NCBI RefSeq assembly: GCF_036322805.1
Contig: NZ_AP027272.1
Location: forward strand, 1,488,001-1,552,000
DNA: 64,000 nt
DNA from: Planctobacterium marinum
GTDB lineage: Bacteria > Pseudomonadota > Gammaproteobacteria > Enterobacterales > Alteromonadaceae
Direction of reading: 5' to 3'
Below the pieces are notes generated by a model. The model was not told the DNA's origin, searched no databases, and saw only the letters and a program-made list of their open reading frames with translations. A program made the position numbers and the translations under genes. Positions 35,318 to 45,280 of this stretch are shown here, in pieces. Each line of letters opens with the position of its first letter. Within the stretch, counting starts at the first letter, position 1.

Positions 35318-37312
35318 ATGCCAACGCGTAGAGAATTAGCCAATGCCATTCGTGCATTGAGTATGGACGCCGTACAACAGGCGAAATCAGGTCATCCGGG
35401 TGCCCCAATGGGTATGGCAGATATCGCCCAGGTACTATGGGGAGATTATTTGCAGCACAACCCTGCGAATCCAGACTGGGCCAACAGAGACCGATTTGTG
35501 CTGTCCAATGGTCACGGTTCAATGCTTATCTATTCGTTGTTACACCTGACTGGCTACGATCTTCCTATTGAAGAGCTGAAAAATTTCCGCCAGCTGCATT
35601 CTAAAACTCCCGGCCATCCCGAATACGGTTATGCACCAGGGATTGAAACCACAACCGGTCCACTGGGACAGGGCATAACTAACGCCGTTGGTATGGCGAT
35701 TGCTGAAAAAGTGCTGGCTGCACAGTTCAATCGCAAAGACCACGACATTATTGATCACAATACTTATGTGTTTTTAGGTGACGGGTGCCTGATGGAAGGT
35801 ATCTCTCACGAGGCATGTTCATTGGCTGGCACATTGGGCTTGGGCAAACTGGTTGCTTTCTGGGATGACAACGGCATCTCTATCGATGGTGAAGTAGAAG
35901 GTTGGTTTACCGATGATACACCAGCGCGTTTTGAGGCCTATGGTTGGCACGTTGTGCGCGGTGTAGATGGTCACGATCCTGAGCAAATTAGTGCGGCAAT
36001 TGACGCGGCAAAAGCAGAATCAGACAAGCCTACATTGATTTGTTGTAAAACCATTATCGGTTTTGGTTCGCCCAATAAAGAAGGACAAGAGTCTTGTCAC
36101 GGCGCGCCACTGGGTGATGATGAAATCGCATTAACTCGCAAGCGTTTAGATTGGGATGCGCCAGCCTTTGAAATTCCTGCGGATATCGCCGAGCAGTGGA
36201 ATGCCACTGAGCAAGGTAACGAAAAGGAAGCCGCATGGAATGAAAAGTTTGCCGCTTATGAAGCCGCTCATCCAGAATTAGCCAAGGAACTGCTGCGTCG
36301 TTTAAATAACGAGTTACCAGCGGATTGGCAAGAGCAGGCTGATGCTTACATTGCCGATTTACAGGCTAACCCTGCTACCATCGCAAGTCGCAAAGCTTCG
36401 CAAAACGCCCTGAATGCTTATGGTCCAATTTTACCTGAGCTGTTAGGTGGCTCCGCTGACCTGGCAGGCTCTAACCTGACAATCTGGTCAGGCAGCAAGG
36501 GTGTTAGTGCAGACGACGCCAGTGGTAACTATTTGTATTATGGCGTGCGTGAATTCGGTATGTCTGCCATTATGAATGGTATTGCTTTGCACGGTGGCTT
36601 TAAGCCTTACGGTGCCACTTTCTTGATGTTTATGGAATATGCCCGTAATGCGGTGCGTATGGCGGCATTAATGAAGGTACCAGCGATTTTCGTATACACC
36701 CATGATTCTATTGGATTGGGTGAAGATGGTCCTACGCACCAGCCTGTTGAGCAACTGGCTTCAATGCGTTTAACACCGAATTTGATGAACTGGCGTCCCT
36801 GTGACCAGGTTGAGTCTGCGGTTGCCTGGAAGGCTGCGATTGAGCGTCAGGAAGGCCCAAGCTCACTTATCTTCAGTCGTCAAGGCTTGACTCAAATGGA
36901 GCGCACACCAGAACAAGTTGCAGCTATCGCTAAAGGCGGTTATGTGTTGCAAGACTGTGCAGGCACACCAGACGTGATCTTACTTGCAACGGGCTCTGAA
37001 GTAGAATTAACGGTTAATGCGGCCAATACACTTGCTGAAAGCGGCACTAAAGTACGCGTTGTTTCGATGCCATCTACAGATGTATTCCTTGCGCAAGACG
37101 CTGCTTATCAAGAATCAGTATTACCTGCTGCGGTTGCCAAGCGTGTTGCTGTTGAAGCGGGGATTAAAGATTACTGGTATCGCTTTGTTGGTTTGAACGG
37201 CAAAGTTGTTGGTATGGATACTTTCGGTGAATCAGCACCTGCTGGTGAGCTGTTTAAACATTTCAATATTACCAGTGAAGCTGTCGTTGCCGCCGCACAA
37301 GAAATTCTGTAA
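35318..37312 (+). CDS. tkt: Transketolase
   Basis: Transketolase transfers two-carbon units with thiamine diphosphate in the pentose phosphate pathway. The start is the ATG at 35318 ([20 protein letters not shown]), preceded by ACAGGAG; the open frame extends upstream without a site. The 664-residue protein has the thiamine motif [18 protein letters not shown], substrate-binding [11 protein letters not shown] and the C-terminal [17 protein letters not shown]. It has the length of E. coli TktA. A terminator follows, so epd is probably transcribed separately, though in the same direction. Confidence 0.98.
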   Translation: MPTRRELANAIRALSMDAVQQAKSGHPGAPMGMADIAQVLWGDYLQHNPANPDWANRDRFVLSNGHGSMLIYSLLHLTGYDLPIEELKNFRQLHSKTPGHPEYGYAPGIETTTGPLGQGITNAVGMAIAEKVLAAQFNRKDHDIIDHNTYVFLGDGCLMEGISHEACSLAGTLGLGKLVAFWDDNGISIDGEVEGWFTDDTPARFEAYGWHVVRGVDGHDPEQISAAIDAAKAESDKPTLICCKTIIGFGSPNKEGQESCHGAPLGDDEIALTRKRLDWDAPAFEIPADIAEQWNATEQGNEKEAAWNEKFAAYEAAHPELAKELLRRLNNELPADWQEQADAYIADLQANPATIASRKASQNALNAYGPILPELLGGSADLAGSNLTIWSGSKGVSADDASGNYLYYGVREFGMSAIMNGIALHGGFKPYGATFLMFMEYARNAVRMAALMKVPAIFVYTHDSIGLGEDGPTHQPVEQLASMRLTPNLMNWRPCDQVESAVAWKAAIERQEGPSSLIFSRQGLTQMERTPEQVAAIAKGGYVLQDCAGTPDVILLATGSEVELTVNAANTLAESGTKVRVVSMPSTDVFLAQDAAYQESVLPAAVAKRVAVEAGIKDYWYRFVGLNGKVVGMDTFGESAPAGELFKHFNITSEAVVAAAQEIL

Positions 37313-37340
37313 GAGATTTCTTATAGCGACATAATCATAG

Positions 37341-37369
37341 AAAGCAGGCCTTCGGACCTGCTTTTTTAT
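37341..37369 (+). terminator. Rho-independent terminator of tkt
   Basis: AAGCAGG-CCTTCGGA-CCTGCTTTTTT: G+C stem followed by six T, about 30 bp after the tkt stop. Confidence 0.9.
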
Positions 37370-37423
37370 TGCAAATAAGGTAGACTTGCCCCGTTTTTTA
37401 AAAGGGGTAATTCAGGAATCAAA

Positions 37424-38428
37424 ATGATACGAGTGGCCATAAATGGTTTTGGTCGGGTAGGCAGGAACGTACTAAGGGCGCTTTATGAGTCAGGTCGGGA
37501 TGCCATCATTGAAATTGTCGCCATTAACGAACTGGCTGAACCAGAAGGTATCGCCCATCTTTTAAAGTATGATACCTCCCACGGTAGATTCAAATTTCCC
37601 GTTACGCTGCACAATCGCACCCTCAATGTAGCGGGCAGAGATATCCAGTTGCTGAATTCAGCTAAAATAGAAGACTTGCCCTGGCGTGAGCTCAATGTCG
37701 ACCTGGTGCTGGAATGCACTGGTGAGTTTGGCGAGCGAGAAGATGGTGAGAAACATCTGGCCGCTGGCGCTAAAAAAGTCTTGTTTTCACAGCCTTGTAA
37801 AGCCGATATGGACGCCACCGTTATTTTCGGTATCAATGATAACCTGTTAGAAAAAGAACATCGCATCGTTTCCAATGGTTCATGTACCACCAATTGTATT
37901 GTACCAGTGATTCAGGTTTTAGATGACCACTTTGGGGTGGAAAGTGGCACCATAACCACTATTCACTCTTCCATGCACGATCAGCAGGTTATTGATGCTT
38001 ATCATCCCGATTTGCGCCGTACTCGGGCTGCCTCACAGTCTATTATTCCCGTCGACACCAAGTTGGCTTTGGGGGTTGAACGCATCTTGCCAAAATTTGC
38101 TGGACGCTTTGAAGCGATTGCTGTTCGTGTACCTACCATCAATGTTACCGCTATGGATTTAAGTGTAACGCTAAGTCAGGAAGTGAGTATCAAAACCGTC
38201 AATGCCGCGTTGGAATCTGCTCGCATTGGTCGATTAGAAGGGATCTTGTCCTACACCGAAGAACCTCTGGTGTCATGTGATTTTAATCACGATCCCCATT
38301 CCTGCATTGTAGACGGCTCACAAACCCGAGTCAGTCATAAAAAATTAGTGAAAACCTTGGTATGGTGTGATAACGAATGGGGTTTTGCTAATCGTATGCT
38401 GGATACCAGCCTGGCAATGATGCAATAG
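37424..38428 (+). CDS. epd: Erythrose-4-phosphate dehydrogenase
   Basis: Epd oxidises erythrose 4-phosphate to 4-phosphoerythronate with NAD, the first step toward pyridoxal phosphate in gammaproteobacteria. The 334-residue protein has the GAPDH fold: [18 protein letters not shown] at the N-terminus and catalytic Cys 154 in SNGSCTTNC. It follows Epd rather than GapA in [20 protein letters not shown] and [15 protein letters not shown]. Position between tkt and pgk is the conserved Epd location. A role as auxiliary GAPDH cannot be excluded. Confidence 0.95.
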   Translation: MIRVAINGFGRVGRNVLRALYESGRDAIIEIVAINELAEPEGIAHLLKYDTSHGRFKFPVTLHNRTLNVAGRDIQLLNSAKIEDLPWRELNVDLVLECTGEFGEREDGEKHLAAGAKKVLFSQPCKADMDATVIFGINDNLLEKEHRIVSNGSCTTNCIVPVIQVLDDHFGVESGTITTIHSSMHDQQVIDAYHPDLRRTRAASQSIIPVDTKLALGVERILPKFAGRFEAIAVRVPTINVTAMDLSVTLSQEVSIKTVNAALESARIGRLEGILSYTEEPLVSCDFNHDPHSCIVDGSQTRVSHKKLVKTLVWCDNEWGFANRMLDTSLAMMQ

Positions 38429-38481
38429 ACGAATAACCAATATAAATTTGAAAAGAAAACACAAAATTTGGAGAAACTAGC

Positions 38482-39657
38482 ATGTCCATAATTAAGATGA
38501 CTGATCTTGATTTAGCCGGAAAACGCGTTTTGATTCGCGAAGATTTGAACGTACCCGTGAAAGACGGCAAAGTTACTTCTGATGCGCGATTAAGAGCTGC
38601 ACTACCTACTATCGAGCATGCTTTGAATGCTGGCGCAAAGGTGATGGTTATGTCCCACCTGGGACGCCCAACTGAAGGACAATACGAAGATGCATTCAGC
38701 TTACAGCCCGTCGTCGATTATCTGACAAATGCTTTGAGTAATGATGTTCGTCTGGAGAAAGACTACTTAAACGGTGTGGAAGTGGCACTAGGCGAATTGG
38801 TGGTGCTGGAAAATGTGCGCTTCAATGTGGGTGAGAAAAAAGATGATGAAGCTCTCGCCAAGCAATATGCAGCACTGTGTGATATTTATGTAATGGATGC
38901 CTTCGGTACTGCCCACAGAGCCCAGGCGTCTACTCATGGTGCGGGTTTATACGCACCTGTTGCCTGTGCAGGTCCATTGTTAGCGGCTGAACTGGAAGCG
39001 CTAGGCAAAGCATTGCACAATCCTGCAAAACCACTTTTGGCAATTGTCGGTGGCTCAAAAGTTTCTACTAAACTGACGGTACTGGATTCGTTGTCCAGTA
39101 AAGTGGATCAGCTGATCGTTGGCGGTGGTATTGCCAATACCTTTATAGCGGCTCAAGGTCACAACGTTGGCAAATCCTTATACGAAGCTGATCTTATCCC
39201 GGAAGCTAATCGACTGTTGGAAAATGCACAAGCCAATGGAGGCGATATTCCGGTACCGGTAGATGTTATCGTCGGTGATAAATTCGCAGAAGATGCGGCG
39301 GCCCACCTTAAAGATGTGGAGCAGGTGGAAGATGGCGATATGATCTTTGATATTGGCCCTGAAACTGCTGCGCGTTTGGCTGAGTTGATCAAGTCTGCCG
39401 GTACTATCGTGTGGAACGGTCCGGTAGGCGTTTTTGAGTTTGACCAGTTTGGTGAAGGTACTAAAGCGCTGTCGTTGGCAATCGCCAATAGTGATGCGTT
39501 TTCTATCGCCGGTGGCGGTGATACGCTAGCGGCTGTAGACAAGTACAATATCGCCGATAAAATATCTTATATCTCAACGGGAGGCGGCGCGTTCCTGGAA
39601 TTCCTTGAAGGCAAGGTCCTACCAGCCGTTGCGATGTTAGAAAAACGCGCTAGTTAA
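38482..39657 (+). CDS. pgk: Phosphoglycerate kinase
   Basis: Pgk transfers a phosphate from 1,3-bisphosphoglycerate to ADP. The 391-residue protein has the signature [30 protein letters not shown], the hinge and nucleotide segments [24 protein letters not shown] and the C-terminal [18 protein letters not shown] precedes the ATG at 38482. It lies 53 bp after epd and 107 bp before the aldolase gene, as in the classical epd-pgk-fba order. Confidence 0.98.
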   Translation: MSIIKMTDLDLAGKRVLIREDLNVPVKDGKVTSDARLRAALPTIEHALNAGAKVMVMSHLGRPTEGQYEDAFSLQPVVDYLTNALSNDVRLEKDYLNGVEVALGELVVLENVRFNVGEKKDDEALAKQYAALCDIYVMDAFGTAHRAQASTHGAGLYAPVACAGPLLAAELEALGKALHNPAKPLLAIVGGSKVSTKLTVLDSLSSKVDQLIVGGGIANTFIAAQGHNVGKSLYEADLIPEANRLLENAQANGGDIPVPVDVIVGDKFAEDAAAHLKDVEQVEDGDMIFDIGPETAARLAELIKSAGTIVWNGPVGVFEFDQFGEGTKALSLAIANSDAFSIAGGGDTLAAVDKYNIADKISYISTGGGAFLEFLEGKVLPAVAMLEKRAS

Positions 39658-39764
39658 GCGCACTAAAAAAATAAACGGAAAAAATAATAAGAACAGGATA
39701 TTTTCCACTGTAACCCTATGAGTCTGGCGGCGTTAGCACAGGCTCGCACTCAGGAGAAATTACG

Positions 39765-40664
39765 ATGGCTTTACCAGCCAACGCTGAAATGTTGAAAAAA
39801 GTCAGTGACACTGACGGATTTATCGCAGCCCTTGATCAAAGTGGCGGAAGCACCCCTAAAGCGCTGTTGCAATACGGCGTTGCAGAAAGCGCTTACAGCA
39901 ATGACGAGGAGATGTTTGACACAGTGCATGCTATGCGTACCCGTATCATCACCAGTCCTGCATTTACAGGTGATAAAGTGTTAGGCGCGATTTTGTTTGA
40001 GAATACCCTTGATCGTCAGATTGAGGGCAAAATGAGTGCAGCCTATTTGTGGGAAAACAAGCAAGTTGTTCCATTTCTGAAAGTGGACAAAGGCTTAGCG
40101 GATGAAGCCAATGGCGTGCAGGTGATGAAGCCTATGCCAGAACTGGATGCACTATTGGATAAAGCCGTTGCTCAAGGCGTTTTTGGTACCAAAATGCGCT
40201 CTGTTATCAAGCTGGCCAACCCACAAGGTATTGCGGATGTGGTAGCGCAACAGTTTGAAGTAGCCAAGCAAATCTGTGCTAAAGGCTTAGTGCCAATTGT
40301 TGAGCCAGAAGTGGATATTCACTCTCCAGAAAAAGCCCAAGCCGAAGCCATCATGCGTGATGAAATTCAGAAGCAATTGGATGGTTTAGCGGATGATGAA
40401 TTGATCATGTTGAAGCTTACATTGCCCTCTGAAGATAATTTCTACAAGGTGTTGATGGAGCACAAAAACGTGGTTCGCGTGGTGGCGCTGTCGGGTGGTT
40501 ATTCCCGCGATGACGCCAATGCCATTATCGCCCGCAATCACGGCATGATAGCCAGTTTCTCTCGTGCTTTGGCACAAGGGTTATCAGCGCAGCAATCCGA
40601 TGCAGAATTTAATCAAATGTTGGGTGATTCCATCGAAGCGATTTTCGCCGCTTCTCGCACCTAA
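39765..40664 (+). CDS. fba: Class I fructose-bisphosphate aldolase (Gram-positive-like, single-chain type)
   Basis: The 299-residue protein cleaves fructose 1,6-bisphosphate by a Schiff base. It carries [17 protein letters not shown] (19-34), PFLKVDKGL (103-111), [10 protein letters not shown] (176-185) and the probable Schiff-base lysine at 217 in [11 protein letters not shown], with [17 protein letters not shown] near the phosphate site. This is the class I type best known from Staphylococcus, with no zinc ligands of class II FbaA. It occupies the position that the zinc-dependent fbaA holds in E. coli downstream of pgk. CAGGAG precedes the ATG. Confidence 0.95.
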   Translation: MALPANAEMLKKVSDTDGFIAALDQSGGSTPKALLQYGVAESAYSNDEEMFDTVHAMRTRIITSPAFTGDKVLGAILFENTLDRQIEGKMSAAYLWENKQVVPFLKVDKGLADEANGVQVMKPMPELDALLDKAVAQGVFGTKMRSVIKLANPQGIADVVAQQFEVAKQICAKGLVPIVEPEVDIHSPEKAQAEAIMRDEIQKQLDGLADDELIMLKLTLPSEDNFYKVLMEHKNVVRVVALSGGYSRDDANAIIARNHGMIASFSRALAQGLSAQQSDAEFNQMLGDSIEAIFAASRT

Positions 40665-40683
40665 ACATCTTGTTTTTATGTCG

Positions 40684-40706
40684 GCGGGTAACTTTGTTGC
40701 CCGCTT
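40684..40706 (+). terminator. Probable terminator of fba
   Basis: GCGGGTAAC-TTT-GTTGCCCGC, a nine-pair stem (one G-T pair) 20 bp after the fba stop. The T run after it is interrupted, so strength is uncertain. Confidence 0.6.
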
Positions 40707-40755
40707 CATGTTGTCGTTTTCATACTCTCCTTAAATAACCATTGAATACGTTTTC

Positions 40756-40791
40756 AGACGTCTAGACTTCCCATTTTGCTTCACTTAAAAT
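40756..40791 (+). promoter_or_regulatory. MetJ-type boxes overlapping the promoter of the DUF481 gene
   Basis: AGACGTCT AGACTTCC (40756-40771) are two adjacent eight-base boxes, the first identical to the MetJ consensus and the second six of eight. They overlap TAGACT (40763-40768), a plausible -35, with TAAAAT (-10) at 40786-40791 exactly 17 bases downstream. The only gene downstream is the DUF481 outer-membrane protein 25 bp after the -10. Control by MetJ is inference. Confidence 0.72.
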
Positions 40792-40815
40792 GCGGCCCGC
40801 AAAAAAGGGTAGGCT

Positions 40816-41592
40816 ATGAAAATAACAAATTTTGCTTTTACAATTTTTCTCAGTGTTTTATCAGGCTCGGTTGGCGCTTCGGGGAGCGTATCTGAAGAAG
40901 AGCAAAAAGACTTTACCTTAGAAGGCGAATTTGGCTCTATTTTTAGTGGCGGAAACACCCAGACCACCTCTTTCAAAGGCTCTTTACGTTCTCATCATGA
41001 AATGCAGGACTGGAGTAATGACTATGTGATCGAAGCACTGTATCGCCAGGACGACGTGATGTTAGTGGACGATGCTACGGGCGAAGAGTATGAAGAAACA
41101 CAAACCACGGCACAGCGCTTTTTCATTTCCAGTCAGGCCAATTACAAACTCACTGATCCTGACAATAGATTATTCGCTTTTGCATCTTATGAAGATGCGC
41201 GCTTTAGCAGTTTCGAATATCAGGCCACAATAGCTGCAGGCTGGAGCAGTCAGTGGTTTAAAAAGCCGAACAGCCACTTTACCTACAGTATTGGTCCCGG
41301 GTATGCCTTCCAGGAGTTACAGGAAGGTGAAGATGCCAGTGGTATGATCTTACGTGGGCAACTGGATTATGGTTGGAAGATATCTAAAAATGCCAATATC
41401 AAACAGATCCTCAGCACGGAGATCGGCTCCCTGAATACTAAGTCACGCTCGGAATCATCGGTGTCAGCCAAGATAAATGGCTCAATGTCTATGAAGGTGT
41501 CGGTAATCCTCAACCACAATACTGAAGTGGAAGAGGGAGCGGAGAACCTGGATACCGAAACCGCAGTTACCTTGGTGTATAACTTTTTCTAA
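40816..41592 (+). CDS. DUF481 family outer-membrane beta-barrel protein
   Basis: The 258-residue product has a signal peptide (residues 1-21, cleavage near VGASG) and a predicted beta-barrel with alternating strands (EGEFGSIFSGGNTQTTSFKG is the DUF481 hallmark). It ends in Phe (VTLVYNFF), as outer-membrane barrels do. The family includes salt-induced YdiY; a substrate is not known. AAGGGTAGG precedes the ATG. Its promoter overlaps a MetJ-like operator, unlike any family member I know of. It overlaps the convergent methyltransferase gene by 4 bp. Confidence 0.88.
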   Translation: MKITNFAFTIFLSVLSGSVGASGSVSEEEQKDFTLEGEFGSIFSGGNTQTTSFKGSLRSHHEMQDWSNDYVIEALYRQDDVMLVDDATGEEYEETQTTAQRFFISSQANYKLTDPDNRLFAFASYEDARFSSFEYQATIAAGWSSQWFKKPNSHFTYSIGPGYAFQELQEGEDASGMILRGQLDYGWKISKNANIKQILSTEIGSLNTKSRSESSVSAKINGSMSMKVSVILNHNTEVEEGAENLDTETAVTLVYNFF

Positions 41593-42788
41593 CGTCTGAA
41601 AGCGGTTAACTGGATGTTCCTCGGGGTCAGGCTGCGCTCACAAAACTCGTGCAGTTCAACCAGAATATCATCTTGCTCCAGGTATAAGGCTAAGTCGCTC
41701 ACCAGCCACAATTCCAAAGCCCGTCTGAAACCTTGAGCGGCCAGTCCTAAGCGACGGGATTGTTGATAACGCGTGTTTGCTGAACACTGCAACTCTATAT
41801 AGTTCACCTCTGCTGGTAAGCTGAGTCCTTTGTGTTGTGCCATCAGTTGTACCAGCTCCTCAACAGGTAAATGGGCTTTGCTTAACGCTAGTGACGGTGT
41901 TTGCCAATACTCATCAACGCCTCTTACTTGTCGCTGTAAAATATCAAAAGCCAATCTGGCTGTTTGCAGTTTATGTCGCAGTATTTGCTCACGCTCTGGA
42001 GCTGTTACAGTCTCTTGCATGGCCAATTTAACCATTGCCGGGGTTAAGTTTAAGTTGTGCTCAATTCCCTGCGTGGAAAGGGGAAAATAATCATCCTTTA
42101 ACCACTTTTCGTAGCAACAAGGCGCGAGCACTAACTTTGCCGAATCACTTTGCTTCCAGTTCGCTAACAGTTTTCTATGCAAGTCGCCACAGGCATGCAG
42201 TGCCATAACTTCCTGATTACTACTGAACTCAATACGACTACTTAAGACATCTGCACAGATAAATTCCGCCTTCGTCTGGGACTTTTGTGCCAGTTTCAAA
42301 CCTTCTTCGCACAGTGCTGAGTTATATTCAATAGCTGTTAATGGGGTATGTCTGATGAGCGCTGCAACTCTCCCAAGGTGAGCTTTACCCGCGCACCAAT
42401 CCACTAGTTCAAGGTTCGTAGTGCTACATGAATTTGTGTGGGGCGTTGCCAAAAAGGCGAGAATCTGTTGCCATTTTCTACCGGGAATACCGATATCTGA
42501 GAACTTGGGCGGAGTAATTGTTCTGGAATTTTTGGGTAGTTGAATGGCGGCTAACAGCGACCCGTATTCAGCTAAATGAGTATGCAAGAATCCGTGCAGT
42601 TGTTCTGGTGAGTGCTCTAGTGTACGCAGTTGTTCATCACTTAACTCAAGTAATGAATCGGCCAACTGCGGGTATTGCAAAGTCCATTGTGGCCTTTGAT
42701 TTTTGAATGCAGAGGTGCGCCAAATCGGCGCAAATTTCTCAAGTGATGCGGTTAAGGCTTGAAAGCGGTGTTGATGCGATTGGCTCAC
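41589..42788 (-). CDS. SAM-dependent methyltransferase (Methyltransf_32-like)
   Basis: The 399-residue protein has a Rossmann methyltransferase core in its middle: LELVDWCAGKAHLGRVAALI (SAM loop, about residues 125-145), LTAIEYNSALCEEGLKLAQK, VMALHACGDLHRKLL and LVLAPCCYEKWL. The ALHACGDL plus PCCYEK combination is typical of the PF13679 family related to TRM13 and GSTCD proteins, so the substrate may be tRNA or a protein; it is not established. It is monocistronic and convergent with the DUF481 gene. Confidence 0.82.
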   Translation of the reverse strand: MSQSHQHRFQALTASLEKFAPIWRTSAFKNQRPQWTLQYPQLADSLLELSDEQLRTLEHSPEQLHGFLHTHLAEYGSLLAAIQLPKNSRTITPPKFSDIGIPGRKWQQILAFLATPHTNSCSTTNLELVDWCAGKAHLGRVAALIRHTPLTAIEYNSALCEEGLKLAQKSQTKAEFICADVLSSRIEFSSNQEVMALHACGDLHRKLLANWKQSDSAKLVLAPCCYEKWLKDDYFPLSTQGIEHNLNLTPAMVKLAMQETVTAPEREQILRHKLQTARLAFDILQRQVRGVDEYWQTPSLALSKAHLPVEELVQLMAQHKGLSLPAEVNYIELQCSANTRYQQSRRLGLAAQGFRRALELWLVSDLALYLEQDDILVELHEFCERSLTPRNIQLTAFRR

Positions 42789-42829
42789 AAGATAACCGTC
42801 ACTGGTGCTTTATCAGAGTTAGGGCAAAT

Positions 42830-45196
42830 CTACTTGCTTGAATCAAGATAAAAGTCATCAGCATTGAAGTCTTTTAGCCAGTCGTTGAATTTGTCCGCGG
42901 GTAACGGGCGACTCATATAAAATCCCTGTGCTTTGGTGCATCCCACTTCCTGTAAAAACTTCAGTGTTTCACCATCTTCAACACCTTCGGCGACGGTTTT
43001 TAATCCGAGGTTTTGCGCCAGTGACATCAGTGTTCTGACCATGATTTTATCGTCTTCACTTTTGGCTAGATCCAGCACAAAAGCCTTATCGATTTTCAGT
43101 TCATCCACTGGCATTTTTTTAAGTTGGGCCATGGAAGAGTAACCCGTTCCAAAATCATCGATCGACAGGGTAATGCCCATGCGTCTGAGGGTATTGAGGG
43201 CCTTTAAGGCACTTTCCGGATCAGACATTACCGCGCTCTCGGTGACCTCCAAAGTGAGCATGGTATTGTCCACATCAAATTCCGACATCAACTCGGCAAC
43301 ATAGGTGGGCAATTGCATATCTACCAGATCGATAGCGGAAATGTTTACCGCCATGCCGATGTCATAACCCAGTTCTTGCCACTGTTTGTATTGTTTGAAA
43401 GCAACGCGCAGACCCCAATGGGTGACGTCTCTGATGGCACCCGTTTGCTCTGCTAAGGGGATAAATTCATCCGGGGGAATAAAGCCATGTACTGGATGTA
43501 TCCAGCGGATCAGGCATTCGACTGTGGTAATTTTACGCTCACTAATGGCTAATTTGGGCTGGTAGAACAGTTGCAATTGGCCTTCTGCCAGTGCGCCGCG
43601 CAACTCCGACATTAAGCTGAGTCGTTGCACTGAGTATTTGTTTAAGCTGTCCTGATAGATGGCGTAGGGGAAGTGTTTTCCTTTACAACTGTACAGAGCA
43701 ATATCCGCACATTGTAATAGTCCTTCAGATGATTGCGCATCTTGCGGATAGGTGGCAATACCCATGCTGATATCTACATCCAGAGAAAGTTGCTCGATGA
43801 CAAACGGACGGTCAAACAAACCTGAGAAATTTTCCGCCACGGCTTTGGGATCTCGTCCGGTAATGTCTTCAACCACAATGGCAAACTCATCGCCGCCAAT
43901 ATGGGCGATAAACACGCCATCATAGGCAAAGGCTTTCAAGCGATTGGCAATTTCTTTGAGCAACTGATCACCGGCTTCATGGCCAATGGTATCGTTGATC
44001 TCTTTGAAGCGGTCCAAGTCCATCATCAACACTGCCAGTTGTCGGTCAGGATGTGCTGCAATATTTTCTGCCAGATGATTTTTAAACTGGTTGCGATTGG
44101 GCAGGTGGGTTAAAGAGTCGTAATAAGCCAGGTATTGGATTTCTTCTTCACGCTTTTTAATACCTTCCTGCATTGAGTGTATAGCGCCAGATAGAGACTC
44201 CACTTCATTGGTGCTGGCTTTCGGAAACTCTTCAACGTACTTGCCCTGGCGAATTTTATTGGCGACATCCACCAGACGGGTTACCGGACGGGTGATGCCA
44301 TTTGATAACAAAGCTGCAGCCACAAGCGCCATCACAGCGGCAATCACCAGAATGAAAATAAGCTGTCCCAAAAGGCTGTTGTACGAAAGATAAGCCTTGT
44401 CTTCTACTGTGCTCAAGACCAATTCCATAGGCATATCACGCCATCTGCCCAGTTCACTGGCGATGTATATCCATTGGCTGAGTTCATCGGAGAATTGGTT
44501 GAGTTCGCCATTGACTAAAATCGTTTGCTGTACCAGAAACTCAGCCTCTTCAGCAGCGTGGGTGGTGGCAACGAGTCTATTCTCGGCCCCGATAAAAATC
44601 AGACTCATGTTCATCTCTGTCAGGCTGATCAGGCGTTCGTTGAACAGATTTTCGGCCTTGATACCCATGAATACCCAAGCATTAATATTGCGTGAGCTTT
44701 CCACAAACTTAACAGGCATGGAGCGCACCAGATACACAGTGCCTTCGACACTGTGCCAATGAATGCCATCAGGTAAGAAGTTAGCGGCGTCGATATTTAA
44801 ATCCTGGGAGGGTAATACGGGACTGGAGACAATATTGCGCCCATCTTTATCTTGCACCCATGCTATGTCGGCGCCGGCTCGTGCCTGAAAATTTTCCAGA
44901 GCGGATAACAGGCTGGCAGTGTCATCTTCACTGGTGGCGATAAGTTGTTTGAAACTAAAGTCTTTGCTGAGGGTGTTAAGGGCATCACGCAACGAGATTG
45001 AACGGTTTTCAATCTTGTCTTGCACCACGCTAGCTGAGGTTTGCGCATAGGACATCAACTGACCGGTGCTGTGTTTGTAAGTGGCTGACTGTACCGTATA
45101 GAGTGTCACGAGAACCACCAGAGTCAGCATCAACAAGAAGTTCAGCAGTATTCTGGTTCTGAGGGAATTAAATCCGTTAAATGAAGTTGAAGTCAT
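42830..45196 (-). CDS. Membrane GGDEF-EAL protein (cyclic di-GMP turnover)
   Basis: The 788-residue protein has an N-terminal membrane segment, a periplasmic sensor region (about 35-270), a second segment (LLGQLIFILVIAAVMALVAA), HAMP, GGDEF (IGGDEFAIVVED) and EAL domains. The diguanylate cyclase motif is intact but the RxxD inhibitory site is absent. The EAL motif reads ECL (VECLIRWIHP); the catalytic first Glu remains, and other catalytic motifs (NISAIDL, VTESAVM, DDFGTGYSS, KIDKAF, EGVED) are present, so phosphodiesterase activity is likely. It is monocistronic. Confidence 0.93.
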   Translation of the reverse strand: MTSTSFNGFNSLRTRILLNFLLMLTLVVLVTLYTVQSATYKHSTGQLMSYAQTSASVVQDKIENRSISLRDALNTLSKDFSFKQLIATSEDDTASLLSALENFQARAGADIAWVQDKDGRNIVSSPVLPSQDLNIDAANFLPDGIHWHSVEGTVYLVRSMPVKFVESSRNINAWVFMGIKAENLFNERLISLTEMNMSLIFIGAENRLVATTHAAEEAEFLVQQTILVNGELNQFSDELSQWIYIASELGRWRDMPMELVLSTVEDKAYLSYNSLLGQLIFILVIAAVMALVAAALLSNGITRPVTRLVDVANKIRQGKYVEEFPKASTNEVESLSGAIHSMQEGIKKREEEIQYLAYYDSLTHLPNRNQFKNHLAENIAAHPDRQLAVLMMDLDRFKEINDTIGHEAGDQLLKEIANRLKAFAYDGVFIAHIGGDEFAIVVEDITGRDPKAVAENFSGLFDRPFVIEQLSLDVDISMGIATYPQDAQSSEGLLQCADIALYSCKGKHFPYAIYQDSLNKYSVQRLSLMSELRGALAEGQLQLFYQPKLAISERKITTVECLIRWIHPVHGFIPPDEFIPLAEQTGAIRDVTHWGLRVAFKQYKQWQELGYDIGMAVNISAIDLVDMQLPTYVAELMSEFDVDNTMLTLEVTESAVMSDPESALKALNTLRRMGITLSIDDFGTGYSSMAQLKKMPVDELKIDKAFVLDLAKSEDDKIMVRTLMSLAQNLGLKTVAEGVEDGETLKFLQEVGCTKAQGFYMSRPLPADKFNDWLKDFNADDFYLDSSK

Positions 45197-45280
45197 GATG
45201 TTATTTTTCGTTTTTTATCAGAACAGCGATTTTTCGGCATTAGAATCTGCATGATAGTACCGATCCGCGTCAGGAGAAAA

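Noticed and set aside
41592-41600. MetJ-like AACGTCTG at the end of the DUF481 gene
   Set aside because: Single partial box inside the overlapping 3' ends of two convergent genes, with no promoter context.
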